A stretch of 64,000 bases of DNA from Polymyxa betae (taxonomy: Eukaryota > Endomyxa > Phytomyxea > Plasmodiophorida > Plasmodiophoridae): NCBI GenBank assembly GCA_003693705.1, contig RBZT01000794.1:1-64000 (forward strand). Reading direction: 5' to 3'. The notes below the pieces were generated by a model. That model worked only from the letters and a program-made list of their open reading frames with translations, did no database searches and was not told the DNA's origin. Shown here piece after piece: positions 24,163 to 34,382 of the stretch (position 1 is its first letter; the number at the start of each line of letters is the position of its first letter). Position numbers and translations under genes: made by a program.

Positions 24163-24755
24163 ATGGCGACGACGAAGGCGGTAGCCCCCAAGGACAAATC
24201 GGCCAACCCGATGCGCCAGATCTCCATCGAGAAGCTCGTCCTGAACATCTGTGTCGGTGGTGGTGATCGTCTGACCCGTGCCGCCACCGTTCTTAGAGAG
24301 CTTTCTGGCCAGGAGCCCGTCTTCTCTAAGGGTGTCTTTCTTATTTCGAAATCGTTTTCCGCTTTTTCTCATCGTTTCGTTTAGCTCGCTACACTGTCCG
24401 AACTTTCTCGATTCGTCGTAATGAAAAGATCGCGACCCACGTCACCGTCCGAGGTGAGAAGGCTGAGCAGATCGTGAACCTGGGCCTGCGTGTCAAGGAT
24501 TACGAAATCAAGGCCAAGAACTTCTCCGACACCGGCAACTTCGGGTTCGGTATCGAAGAGCACATCGACATGGGTGTCAAGTACGACCCGGCCGTCGGTA
24601 TCTACGGTATGGACTTCTACGTCGTCCTGTCCCGACCCGGTGGTCGTGTCTCCCGCCGTAAACATAAGCAGGGACGTGTGGGCAACCACCATCGCGTCAC
24701 CAAGGCTGATGCCATGAAATGGGTTCAGAGCACCTTCCAGACCGCCATCGTTTAA
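24163..24755 (+). CDS. RPL11: 60S ribosomal protein L11 (uL5)
   Basis: Two exons, intron 24332-24384 (53 nt), 179 residues. It starts [20 protein letters not shown], continues [20 protein letters not shown] and [20 protein letters not shown] across the junction, and ends [20 protein letters not shown] plus V. The protein binds 5S rRNA with uL18 in the central protuberance of the large subunit. Length and sequence are typical. The 3' end faces BolA with only 25 bp between stop codons. Confidence 0.97.
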
Positions 24756-24780
24756 ATCTGAAAAATACAATTTCTTTATT

Positions 24781-25204
24781 CTAAGCTTGCTTGTCGCTCC
24801 TCAAGGTTCCATCGCCGCCCAGGCAGTTTGGCGATGGCTGATACTCGCTGCTGGCGCTCCATTGGGTGACAGTTCTTGCGACAATTGATAGAGCATGGAC
24901 GCCATTTTTAAGCTCGTTAGCGAGAGTTTCCTGGACAGAACGATGGCGAGCTAAGAGACCTTGTCCTTCGAAATCGTTCGATACGATAACGACTCGGAAA
25001 TGCGTCTGTTGAGAGGTTCAGCTTAATCGATTGGAAGCGCATTGAATCGACCTCCGAGCCTCTGGGAACGTTGTGAGAGGCGCTCTCGTTGATCACTTCC
25101 AGATGTTCAGGACGGAATCGCGCTGTCAGTTTGTCGCGGATCGAGGTGGCGATCGGCCCAGCCGGTGAAGCTATCTTGGTCGAGATCATGCGCGCCACTC
25201 TCAT
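24781..25204 (-). CDS. BOLA1: BolA-like protein (BOLA1 type)
   Basis: Two exons, intron 25006-25051 (46 nt), 125 residues. It begins MRVARMISTKIASPAGPIAT, possibly a mitochondrial presequence. The BolA fold follows: LTARFRPEHLEVINESASHN, VPRGSETHFRVVIVSNDFEG, then LLARHRSVQETLANELKNGV and HALSIVARTVTQW. The conserved His residues that bind an iron-sulfur cluster with a monothiol glutaredoxin are present (SHN, THF, ARHR, GVHALS). BolA1 acts in mitochondrial iron-sulfur cluster handling. Confidence 0.93.
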
Positions 25205-25308
25205 GCTCTCGAAATGACCTCACCGCGCAATTCAAAGATGGAATGTCGTGAAGTTTGTATGCTGGTTAGATCAACTGGTTTACTTATCAATTCTATATTA
25301 TCGTGTTG

Positions 25309-26850
25309 CTACAGCAAACTATTGTGGGTATATCTCCAATCGGTTCTTGAATCCAGAGATCTGTTGAAAGGCTTCGGCTCTTCAATAGCCTTGCCACCGT
25401 CGTCTATAATCAGTAGAGGCGCTTGAATGCCAGGAAGCGACCTAGCTGTGGGTCGAATCCAATCAGGTGTGGACGGATTGCTTTCGAAGACGTTGGTTTG
25501 TTTCTTGGTCGCTGTATTTGGGCGACAGATTAAGGCCCCGGGCCTGATTTCACCATCTTTTCGCTGCAAATGATCATGAAGTTGCAGCTGCAGGGTGGAA
25601 TTGCTTGATTCCAAATTCTTCACAGTTGTGCGAAGTTCGTTTAGTTCGCTTGAAATCTAGAGATGTGTCAAATAGAGCCGATTAAAAATCTCTAAAGGTT
25701 GCTATACCTTTTCACTCAAGGCGTGCATCTCGCAAAGCTGCTTGAGAGCAGTTGTAAGCTCTTCTTTCTTAACAGAGAGAGTTTTTGTTGCTTTCTCTTT
25801 ATCCGCTTTCAATATGCTAATTTGCTGCAGCAAACGGTCCTGTTGAGAAATGTGAGTACAGCCGCCTCAAGAGGACAATCATGATTTATTACACGCTCCG
25901 CGTCAGCAGCTTCCTGTTCCTGCTTAAACTGATCCAAAAGAGACGTTTTTGACGCAAGCTCTTGTTCCGAGTCGTCTTGAGTTTGCTGTAATTTAACACT
26001 CGCCTCAGACAGCTGATGTTGGACATTCTGATGACAATTTCAGGTACGGAATTGAAAATCTTCATTCAAAGCACCTGTAACTCCTTTTCGAGTCGACTTC
26101 TATTGCTCGATTCCAAAGCATAGAGAACTTCAATTCTGGCAACATTGGCTTTCGCTTCTTTTGCTGCCAAACGATATTCTTGTAAATGATGAATCTCGGC
26201 TTTTTGTTCCTGGAACGATGCTGAGCATGAGAACACTTCTCTTGAAAAGATCCGATAGAACCTCGATGGTTTTGGAGAGCAGGGATTGCTGTGACATCTG
26301 CTGCGTCAATTGTTCTGACGATATTCGCAGTTGCTCGTTGAGATCGTTATTCCTCTTCATCTCTTTCTCGAACTCGCCAGCATATCGCATTCGCGTCTTC
26401 CACAAAACGTTTGAATACGATTCGTATAGCGATTTATAGTCAATCTGAATTTCTGTCCACAACATTTCAGCTTCGCGACGCTCGAAAAAACACAGAGCAA
26501 TACCGAGACAATCCATGTCGTGCAGGCCCAGTTGACGTGGAGTCTTATCATACTTCAACACATCACTCTGTAATGCAACTTTCTGTGAGGGATGTTGTTC
26601 AGGATCCGTTTTTGATTCAAGCAGCCGTAGAGTATATTGGCCAATGTCGTCATCGGAGACCTCCCTTCCAAAGCTTCGGTGATGGAATTGCACGAGCTCT
26701 CTTAATGGGCATGACTTCAGCAGCCGATAGCAAACTTCATTCTGCATTTTGTCAGATGGAGACCAAATTTCACCTCTGAGAACATACTTGCTCTGTGGAC
26801 TGATCACAGATTACTAAACGAATTTTTTCGCGCTCAAGCAATGGTTGCAT
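25309..26850 (-). CDS. Protein with ubiquitin/SUMO-like N-terminus and long coiled coil
   Basis: Six exons (introns 26742-26787, 26210-26261, 26028-26074, 25840-25892, 25657-25707), 430 residues. Residues 1-110 look like a beta-grasp fold: EREKIRLVICDQSTEQNEVC, then CPLRELVQFHHRSFGREVSD, and YDKTPRQLGLHDMDCLGIAL, which copies the SUMO/Rad60 end pattern TP-x-x-LG-x-x-D-x-D. It has no C-terminal GG, so it would not be conjugated. Residues about 120-350 are heptad-like (EKEMKRNNDLNEQLRISSEQ and following Gln/Glu/Lys-rich helices), and the last 90 residues are Pro/Thr-rich. No family is recognised. Similar layouts occur in adaptor proteins, but the role is unknown. Confidence 0.72.
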
Positions 26851-26881
26851 GCGATCGGTTTCGCTTTCCACCTAGCCAAAA

Positions 26882-27244
26882 TTACTCGAAGCAAATTATT
26901 TGCAGAATAATGGAAACCTGGATGCCGAATCCTGGTCGCCTAGCCTGATACCGACGCCGAGTTTTCAGAGGCGCCGGCTGCGAGACCGCTTCCAAAGGGA
27001 GTCGCATTTTGGGTCGAATATACAGATCTTCAAACAGCACCAAGATTAAGATCGTAATCACCAAAGTCGGGCCCGCTATCATTTTCAGCCATACAGGCGA
27101 TAGCGATTCTATCAGCAAATAAGCACCACCATTTTCTATCATAGAACCTGGTTGGCAAACACCTGGAGACCGGACACAGGCGCCGGCGTCCAACAAGCCG
27201 AGCCATATGAACAGATGACAACCGGCGTCGACAATATCAGACAT
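26882..27244 (-). CDS. Hypothetical single-span membrane protein
   Basis: Open frame of 120 codons. It starts MSDIVDAGCHLFIWLGLLDA, has several Cys, then one strong membrane span (MIAGPTLVITILILVLFEDL) and a basic tail (LKTRRRYQARRPGFG). It ends 31 bp before the start of the coiled-coil gene on the same strand. No family is recognised, and no exon upstream could be proven, so the model may be incomplete or spurious. Confidence 0.3.
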   Translation of the reverse strand: MSDIVDAGCHLFIWLGLLDAGACVRSPGVCQPGSMIENGGAYLLIESLSPVWLKMIAGPTLVITILILVLFEDLYIRPKMRLPLEAVSQPAPLKTRRRYQARRPGFGIQVSIILQIICFE

Positions 27245-27670
27245 GATCGGCGAAATCCATCAATGTACCAAATCGATTCAGAATGTAACCTGGACCACAT
27301 CAGACAGGGTCAGTCATTCTGCCCGGCTCGTCATAGGACTGCTAGACCAAGTGGTCAGTTTTCGGTTTCTAACAGAATCTGACAGCATCAGATGCCGACC
27401 GGCAATGCTGAAACTTCCAGAACTGCCAGCAAAAGTTTCGAAATCGATTAGAAAATGAAAACATCGATGAGAGACAATCAAAGAGGGAGCGATCGTAACG
27501 TAATATCAGCGTTGCTTTTTATCAACATTTTATAGATAACCTCAGAAATGATGATGGCTTGAATAGAAGGGCATGTGAGGCGCAGCCTCAGTTGAAATGT
27601 TCAAGTCAGCAGGCAACAGTGACCTCTTACAACCGATGAGCTCGTTCTTGTCTTCGTCGTTGTCGTGATT

Positions 27671-28078
27671 ATGACGAGGGGGTTTTGGAGGACGACGCGA
27701 CAGACCCTCGCCCGGATCTTTCTCCGTCGGAGATATGTCGGAAGCGATCGTATTGGCAATGATTACTTCTTGGAAGGCGACAAGCGCCAGATCGACTATA
27801 ACGATCGTCTGCCTGATCCGCGTACGATCCCCTGTCAGTGGAATCGCTGGTTACGATTTCAGCGGCAAAACATCCCAAGCGATCCTGAAATCGCACGCGA
27901 AGAGCAAGCGAAAGCTGAAAAGCAGCAGCGTATCGACGATATTCGTCAGGCCGAGAAAACCAGGCGCGAAGCTGAAGGCGACGTTGTATTTGTCAAAGGG
28001 CGTCCATTCACAGGGATTGAGCACCTAATACAAGTTCTGGAAGAGGAGCGTCGGCGTGAAGGATCTTCAAAACGATAA
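27671..28078 (+). CDS. NDUFAF2: NDUFAF2/NDUFA12-like complex I assembly factor
   Basis: Single exon, 135 residues. MTRGFWRTTRQTLARIFLRR is a plausible mitochondrial N-terminus. The family core YVGSDRIGNDYFLEG, then DYNDRLPDPRTIPCQWNRWL, matches the NDUFA12/NDUFAF2 pattern (G-x-D-x-x-GN-x-Y-(Y/F), P-x-x-(I/V)P-x-x-W-x-x-W). The tail after it is charged and helical (EEQAKAEKQQRIDDIRQAEK), as in the assembly factor rather than in the core subunit. It would help build respiratory complex I. The start at 27671 is the first ATG in frame. Confidence 0.82.
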   Translation: MTRGFWRTTRQTLARIFLRRRYVGSDRIGNDYFLEGDKRQIDYNDRLPDPRTIPCQWNRWLRFQRQNIPSDPEIAREEQAKAEKQQRIDDIRQAEKTRREAEGDVVFVKGRPFTGIEHLIQVLEEERRREGSSKR

Positions 28079-28101
28079 TTGTATTGGCAATTTCCACATC
28101 A

Positions 28102-28131
28102 CTGCGCAGTTTCGAGACTGCAACTGCGCAG
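28102..28131. promoter_or_regulatory. Perfect 10-bp inverted repeat upstream of the RNA-ligase-like gene
   Basis: CTGCGCAGTT, 10-bp spacer, AACTGCGCAG, ending 28 bp before the ATG at 28160 and 23 bp after the stop of the previous gene. The same core TGCGCAGTT occurs in the kinase intron repeat near 33796-33854. Confidence 0.6.
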
Positions 28132-28159
28132 ATTTGAATCGATTATCGTCGCCCTCACG

Positions 28160-29666
28160 ATGGGCGGTTTGTTCGGTGAGCCAAGCCTCAGCCCATCTCG
28201 GTATCTATCATGGGCTGTACGTAATCTAGCTCATATACGCGTATCGGAATTTCCAGTATGAAACCGCAACTGATCTTGGAAAAAAGTCCAATTTTTATGC
28301 TCAGGTTCCCTTGAAGAGAATGCCACCTGGTGTGGAATCAATGATGCTTTATGATATCAGTACTGAAATTTTTTCCATTTAAAATACGTCCTGATGGCAT
28401 TGCTAAGGTCTATGTCGGAGAGGATCTGATGAAGAGCTATGCCGGACTCACCCGCTTTTATGGCGCCGGGTTGCTCGAGGGAACGTCTTGCTGCGGATCC
28501 GGTATAGCGATGGCGCCAAAGATGAGATTCGGTTCATCCTGCAGGGGCTACGGAAGTTCGCCGCATACGAACCGCTTCCAACCAACTCCAATGCGAGTGA
28601 TACTACAAATTGCGGTCACTCTGACCTTTCATTTCCCGAGCCCGATTCATCAAGTACGTTTCCCAGCAATCATTTTTAATTTCCTGAATTATCTCTAGAC
28701 AACTTCAAGTGCTCTATCTGTGAGGCGAAAATCAAAACCAAAGGCCCCAATTGGCCGTTTTTTTTTGCTGGTGGCGCTCAAGCTTTGGAGTCAACTGAGT
28801 CCTATATTGCAACCGAAAAAGAGAACGGAGAGGCTGCTCATTTCAGCGTGATTGAGGTGAACGACGACGCCCTTTACGTAATTGGATCGAAGAATGTTCA
28901 TATGGTGATTCGTAATGCTGATGATATTGGCCTATATGAAGGCGGCGCCGAACGCCTGCTTCCTCCCGATTATAGCGGATGCTCAACGTCCTCCGCTGAC
29001 ATCCATGACAGATTCGCTTATGCGAAGCGTATCGCTTCGACTCTTATGAATCTTCTATTTGAGCAAGACCGCAGCCATCTGATCGACGTAATGCAACGTG
29101 AAGCGCTTACCGCTAACTTCGAGCTAATCGACCCCGGTTCGCGCCACTTTGTGTATTATACTAGCGTGTCGCGTCCTGAACTGCGCTTCGTCGCCTGGAC
29201 ATCGGTCGATTTGGATCCGGTTTCCGATGGTCTAACTCGGCACTACTTGCATTCGCTACAGTTAGCTCAAGATTGTGGATTGAAAATTGTTCAATATCAT
29301 CGTTATGGTCGCAATGATCTAAGCAAATTGCTTAAGGACAACCTGTCTCGGGTTAACTCGGAAGGTGTCGTGGTGTATTGCTGCGATGACAGGGGGCGGA
29401 CGTTGGGTCTGTGGAAAGTAAAAACTGTTTGGTACACGATGCATAAATGTATCTGTAATGTCCTGCTGCGACCCAAGCCCTCATCACTAGATGCCAAGAT
29501 CCAAGAGTTCGGGCGTAGACTGAGCTTGTCTAAAGCCGAAATCGAGCATTGGCGTGATATTGGTCGTGGCTTTCATAGCTGGCTTGAGAAGCGTTGCCTT
29601 CTTGATATTGACAATCTGCGATCGAGATATTCGTCGCTTTTCGCTGAATACCAAGCCAGCATATAA
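28160..29666 (+). CDS. RNA-ligase-like nucleotidyltransferase
   Basis: Four exons (introns 28217-28256, 28360-28407, 28654-28698), 457 residues. Motifs of the covalent nucleotidyltransferase superfamily are visible: motif I IATEKENGEAAHFSV with the candidate nucleotide-accepting Lys, motif III around ELIDPGSRHFVYY, motif IV RVNSEGVVVYCC, and motif V LWKVKTVWYTM with the Lys-x-Lys pair. VIGSKNVHMVIRN also fits the family of T4 Rnl1-like proteins with unknown substrate found in many protists and animals. A CSIC pair stands before motif I (residues about 141-144). The C-terminus is helical. It probably joins or adenylylates RNA or DNA ends. The stop lies 37 bp from that of the convergent RhoGEF gene. 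Confidence 0.72.
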
Positions 29667-29703
29667 TTGTATCAATCCTAATAAGTTATCTAACAAGTGT
29701 GTA

Positions 29704-31650
29704 TTATGTGTCTAGAAGATCGACACTTATTGTGACCTGGAGGTCATCGGGATTCTCGTGCTCATATGAGTTCTCAGCATTTACGATAGCCTCTTGAAAC
29801 TGATCTAACCACATTGACTTATCAGATGGCTTATCGCAGCAGATAATCACGCTTGAATTGCATCCCTGGAACTTGACCAAATTTCGATAATCACCGTCAT
29901 CATTCATATCGCTGACGCGCGCGCCTCTCAGAGCTATAACGGAATGCTGTCGCAGACCGGCGCCGGACGTTCGCGTCGCGAATACAGCTGCATCATTGCA
30001 TAATATAACGACAGCTGCCGGCGTCGATCTCGCGTTCCGTGTCCAGAAAGCGGACGTATTCTCGAGCAGTAGACGACAATCGCCGGTTCGGATCAGGACC
30101 CGAGACGCCGATACCAGATTGATATGGCCAGCAAATTCTTCCCACTGTAGCTTCTCGAGCGGCGACGTCGCCGACGATATTGCATTGATGTCATGGATGA
30201 GCTCTGTAATGGCCTTCTTAGCTTTGACCACCTATTAGAGCCATAGTCAGTCATGTCAGTCATGTAACATTGCAATGTTGGAGCAACCCGCTCCTCATCT
30301 TCTTACCCTGCGCGACCCTGGTGTGTGTTGCTCAATTCGATCTAAGAACAGTGCATATCGAGGCAGACGCTGAACAGGAAGGATCAAGAGAGAGCTGATC
30401 TCGCGGTCGGTCTCCATGCGAATCCCCTCGAGCAGCGAGTTGAATGCCGGGACGGCCGGTCGCAGCCGTGTGAGCAGCTGAGTCGACGACGCGAACATGG
30501 CGAGATAGTTCGTGTATGGCCAGCGGAAACGCTCCAGGGTGTCGTTGAAGATGGCGCAGAACATAGAGACCTGCTGGGCCGTCGTATGGCGATCGGTGAA
30601 GGCGTCGCTGAATTGCATCAGCAACTCCTGGTGAATGGCAATGATATCGGTTGGATCCAGGAGACAGATCCTGGTCTGGTCTAAAGAGATGATGGCGGTG
30701 GCCGCGTCCTCTGCCATCTCCATCATTCGGTCGTGATAGAACTCTTTCAGCGTCCTCAGATCGTTGAGATAGCGAATTTCGGTCTCCAAAATCTCCTTCA
30801 GTAGGTTCAGGACCTGGTCGCGATCGCCGCGTCGTGCTTCCGGCACCGATACTGCTTTCTTTGGCCTTTCCGGCTCCGGCTCATGAACGACGTTGGGCTT
30901 GGAGATTCGTGTGTTCTGCTGCACATTTCGCTGAGGCAAAAGATCATCGCGCATGGGGGCCTCACGCCAATCACCATCATCGTCAAAGCTGGGTCTGGTT
31001 TCGATGCGATTTCGTTTCGACCACTCCGGCGGGCGGCGCTCTGCATGAGGACGCCTTTCTACATCCATGAACGCGGTCTCGGGGCGGCTCCTCTGTTGAG
31101 GAGGGCGTTGTTCAGGTGACGATGACCGAGAACGCCGATCCATTATTTGCACATCTCTCGGCGACGTTTCGTAACGATTTCTTGCTGGATGTCTCGGAGG
31201 GCGACGCCCCAACGGAGAAGGTCGCCGTACCACCTGGCCCATCCCAGGGCGATTCACTTCTATCGGTGGGCGTCGTTCGGGACTCGGGTGTTGAACGATC
31301 TCCATCAAAGACATCTCGGATCGCCGTTCCGGAGGAGACTGCGAACGCGGTTCCTTCACCTCCACGTCAGCAAACGGCGGGATTCGCGACGGCAGCGTAC
31401 GGCTGGGTCGTCGCGGGCGCGAGAACGCCTTCTGATTCAGATCGCAATCTTCGTCGAACAAAGACTGATTGCGAACGGGCGATCGCACGGGCGATTTCTC
31501 CACAGCTCGCGATTTACCCCGCTGCTTCCGTCGCCGTCTCGGCAGTTGTGAAGGGGACGGGGGCGCTGACAGCTTCACATACGACATGGCGTCAGGATTC
31601 GTGAAATACCGATTTGTGAAAAACCGGATCGGGCTTTGATGGGCCGGCAT
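29704..31650 (-). CDS. RhoGEF (DH-PH) protein
   Basis: Two exons, intron 30232-30306 (75 nt), 623 residues. The first 270 residues are Arg/Pro/Ser-rich and disordered (RRRRKQRGKSRAVEKSPVRS). The DH domain spans about 274-470: LKEILETEIRYLNDLRTLKE (conserved region 1), LLMQFSDAFTDRH, then ISSLLILPVQRLPRYALFLD (conserved region 3). The PH-like part follows, with QWEEFAGHINLVSASRVLIR, VVILCNDAAVFAT and VIICCDKPSDKSMWLDQFQE. DH-PH proteins load GTP onto Rho-family GTPases at the membrane. Near the intron is a short direct repeat GTCAGTCAT. It diverges from the ILEI-ankyrin gene with 154 bp between starts. Confidence 0.9.
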
Positions 31651-31804
31651 GACAAAGCCTGGCCGGCGGGGGGAGCGACCCCGGCGCTAATCGAGTTATG
31701 GACCAAGGGCGGCCGCTGTTGACTCAGGCGTGCAAATTTATATCGTCACAAATCGCTTTCAGGCTGACGAATGCGGGCGCGTGCCTCTCAAATCGCTACC
31801 GACG

Positions 31805-32917
31805 ATGTCGCTGGATCATCCCCGGTTCGTCGCCGCGAATCCTTACCGCCAGCAGACGCCAGAGTCGGAGACGAAGAAATCGGCACCGGCGCGATTCAAC
31901 CAACCGTCGCCGTACTCCTATCGATCCATACCGGTGCCGCATACCCATTTCCATCGTCATCATCACCATCGGCATCACCTTGACCACGATTCTTTGCATC
32001 TCGCATACGATTGTATTCTCGGTCTGCCGTTTCGTGGATCGCTGGCCCATGTCGGTGTGATCGGCAGCAGCCGGACGTCAGAGCCCACTTGCATTCGGCG
32101 ACGGGGCCAAGGGCCCGCCGATATCAGGTGGACGATGCAGTCCGGCGCCGACCAGATGGTTGTGCATGCGATCTCGAGCGGATTCGTTGACGGCAACCAG
32201 GCCCGGCTCATTGTGAATGGAGTCGATTACAGTATGAACTGCAGGGGCGTTAATATGATTTTGATCGACCCGAACACGCTCGATATTCGATCGGCGTGTT
32301 TCGATACGCATCTGTATTCGGGCGACGGCAACGCCAGCCTGCAGCAGTTCGCAGCGGATGCAGTGCGGCGACCTGGCTGGGTCTTCGCTCTGGCGGTCAA
32401 AGATGACGCTGCCACGAACCTTGTCCGCGATTCGCGCCTCGCTCTGGAAAGCCTGGGCGTCGATCTGGGAGCGGTCGATGACGCTGGAACATTACAAGTG
32501 ATTGCCGTTTTGGGAACGTCCGGGATCCATCTAACTGGCTGATAGAGGTTGCTTATCGAACGGGGACACGTTCTGCCGCCGCGCGAAGCCAGCATCTTGA
32601 TGAATCTGGCCTCTCGCATGGAGGCCCGTCGCTGCATCGAGGTCTTGGTCCAGTACGGTTGGAGCGTCAACATCAATGCCTTGACTGGGCCTCAAAACAC
32701 GCCCCTCCATGACGCCATTCGGCGCGGGAATAAATCTACTGCCCTGACGCTGTTCGCGTTGGGCGCCGATTCGACGCTGTTCAATCGCGATCGAAGATCG
32801 GCTGATGATCTGGCCCGGAGTCTTTATAAGGCGCCCAGCGCCATCGATTACGCCCGGTCCGGCGATTCCCACGAACTCGAGCTGATGGAGTCCATATATC
32901 GCGAATTGATTGGATAG
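31805..32917 (+). CDS. ILEI (FAM3)-type domain joined to ankyrin-like repeats
   Basis: Two exons, intron 32498-32545 (48 nt), give 354 residues. Residues about 110-230 match the ILEI/FAM3 fold: VVHAISSGFVDGNQARLIVN, RGVNMILIDPNTLDIRSACF, PGWVFALAVKDDAATNLVRD and LALESLGVDL. The second exon gives LLIERGHVLPPREASILMN, RCIEVLVQYGWSVNINA and TPLHDAIRRGNKSTALTLFA, an ankyrin-like pair. Upstream is a His-rich stretch. If the intron is retained, the ORF stops at 32542 with 245 residues and a more complete ILEI end (TLQVIAVLGTSG). FAM3 proteins are secreted or lumenal signalling or glycan-related proteins; ankyrin repeats are cytosolic, so the fusion is odd. An alternative frame at 31935-32062 encodes a hydrophobic run, so the N-terminus is open. 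Confidence 0.68.
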
Positions 32918-33027
32918 CATTGTTTTAGATAGACAGTCTCGATCGAGCGATCGTATTGTCGAAATAAACTCCCGATCTGAATCCCAGATCGTTGGCTGCA
33001 AAACACTGGAACACAGGGTAAGGTTTA

Positions 33028-34243
33028 CTAGGGATTTAACCAAGGGTGGTCGAGGATCTCATCTAATGATGGCCGAAGATCGACCTCCTTTTGTAGCATG
33101 GCTCGAAGCAGATCAGCAACGGGATGCTCAGCGATACTATCCGGAATATCCAAGTAGCAGGCCTGAATGCGGCCGAACAACCCCATCAGATTTTCGCTGT
33201 AGAACGGCAACGCTCCAGTCAACATGCTGTATAGAGTGACACCCACCGCCCAAATATCGGCCTGACGTCCATCATATCCGGATCCCTCGCACGCTTCCGG
33301 CGGCATGAACTGTAATGACGTTAGTCATCGAGCGAGTAAACGATGGAGCTATTACGGCGTAGGTCCCGGTCGTATCGAAATACAGAGGTGCCGAACTGAA
33401 GCGTTCAGCGACGCCGAAATCCGATAGTAACAGTCGCGGCTGGCCGTTCGCCATTTTGACGAGAATGTTGGCGGGTTTTATATCACGATGGCATAATGAC
33501 ATTTGATTGTGTACTATAAACGAGTTAGATGGCTGGTTGGTGAGACCAGCGACTGACAATATCGGACGGCTTCGATAAGTTGGCGAAAGCAGGACCGGGC
33601 GACAGCTTCGTCGAGAATGAACGGCTGTTGAGATTGACCTGAGCTCCAGGAACACAGAAAACTGTTTGTTGATTGCTGCCATGATAACAGCTCGCCAAGA
33701 TCGGCATATTCCAAAACTGCAAAATGTTTTCGTCAGCAAAGTTGTTATTTAGAAAGGTGCGTAAGTGGTTGCGCAAAAAGTGCGGGCCTTTCCCACAACT
33801 GCGAACTATGAAAAGTGTTTCACCAGCAACTGCGCACTTAGAAAAGTGTTCACCTATGACAATTTTATCGTTGTCTGGATTGTCGATGACCTCATAGAGA
33901 GTGATGATGTTCGGGTGATGATCCTCTGCATTCGACATCATTGTCAGATGCGTGATCTCCGTCTGGCATCGATCATGGCCGTGGCTCGGGCTCAGCATAC
34001 TCTGCTGCAGCTGCTTCTTCATCCGGCTCTTCGAGAAGATCTTCAACGCCTGCAGCACGTTATCGCACGACGCCCATAGAATCACCTTCCTACACGCATA
34101 TTGCCATTATCATCAACGGCGGCGAACACTCTCGACGACGTCCCGCTCCCGAGCTCCTTCCCGATTCTATACTGATTGATAAACTTGACGCCGTCATCGT
34201 CTCTATGCTGATGAAATTCACTAGTCCGAACTACGATCATCAT
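33028..34243 (-). CDS. Ser/Thr protein kinase, CaMKK-like
   Basis: Five exons (introns 34050-34093, 33717-33853, 33514-33557, 33310-33355), 314 residues, almost only a kinase domain. Gly loop YRIGKELGSGTSSRVFAAVD, catalytic Lys in ALKIFSKSRMKKQ, alpha-C Glu in QTEITHL, hinge KIVIVLEYADLGELLSW, catalytic loop YLHNQMSLCHRDIKPANILV, LLLSDFGVAERF, activation end GTYAFMPPEAC, and YDGRQADIWAVGVTLYSMLT. PHPNIITL-like HHPNIITLYEVIDNPDNDK resembles CaMKK/Sak1 kinases, which activate AMPK-type kinases. The C-terminal autoinhibitory and calmodulin-binding tail of animal CaMKK is absent. The second intron (137 nt) holds a duplicated splice donor. It diverges from the next gene with 139 bp between starts. 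Confidence 0.85.
33796..33854. repeat. Tandem repeat carrying two splice-donor copies in a kinase intron
   Basis: Two copies of about 29 bp, CAACTGCGAACTATGAAAAG plus TGTTTCACC (33796-33824) and CAACTGCGCACTTAGAAAAG plus TGTTCACC (33827-33854). Read on the gene strand each copy begins GGTGAA, so the donor used at 33853 has a twin at 33823. Confidence 0.7.
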
Positions 34244-34382
34244 CTAATTCATTTCATAATGATTCGCTACGCCTGATCTCTATACAACATTACCACAATT
34301 GACAGGCAGATTTAACCGGCTATTTTATACGATCACGAGTTCGTACTAATTGATCGTGTCGTTTATCAGCCAGTTTGATTGC

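Noticed and set aside
31698-32060. Frame with a hydrophobic run (IVIITIGITLTTILCISHTI) as a membrane anchor of the ILEI protein
   Set aside because: It overlaps the His-rich reading of the same bases, and no splice pair joins it cleanly in and out. Kept only as a doubt about the N-terminus.
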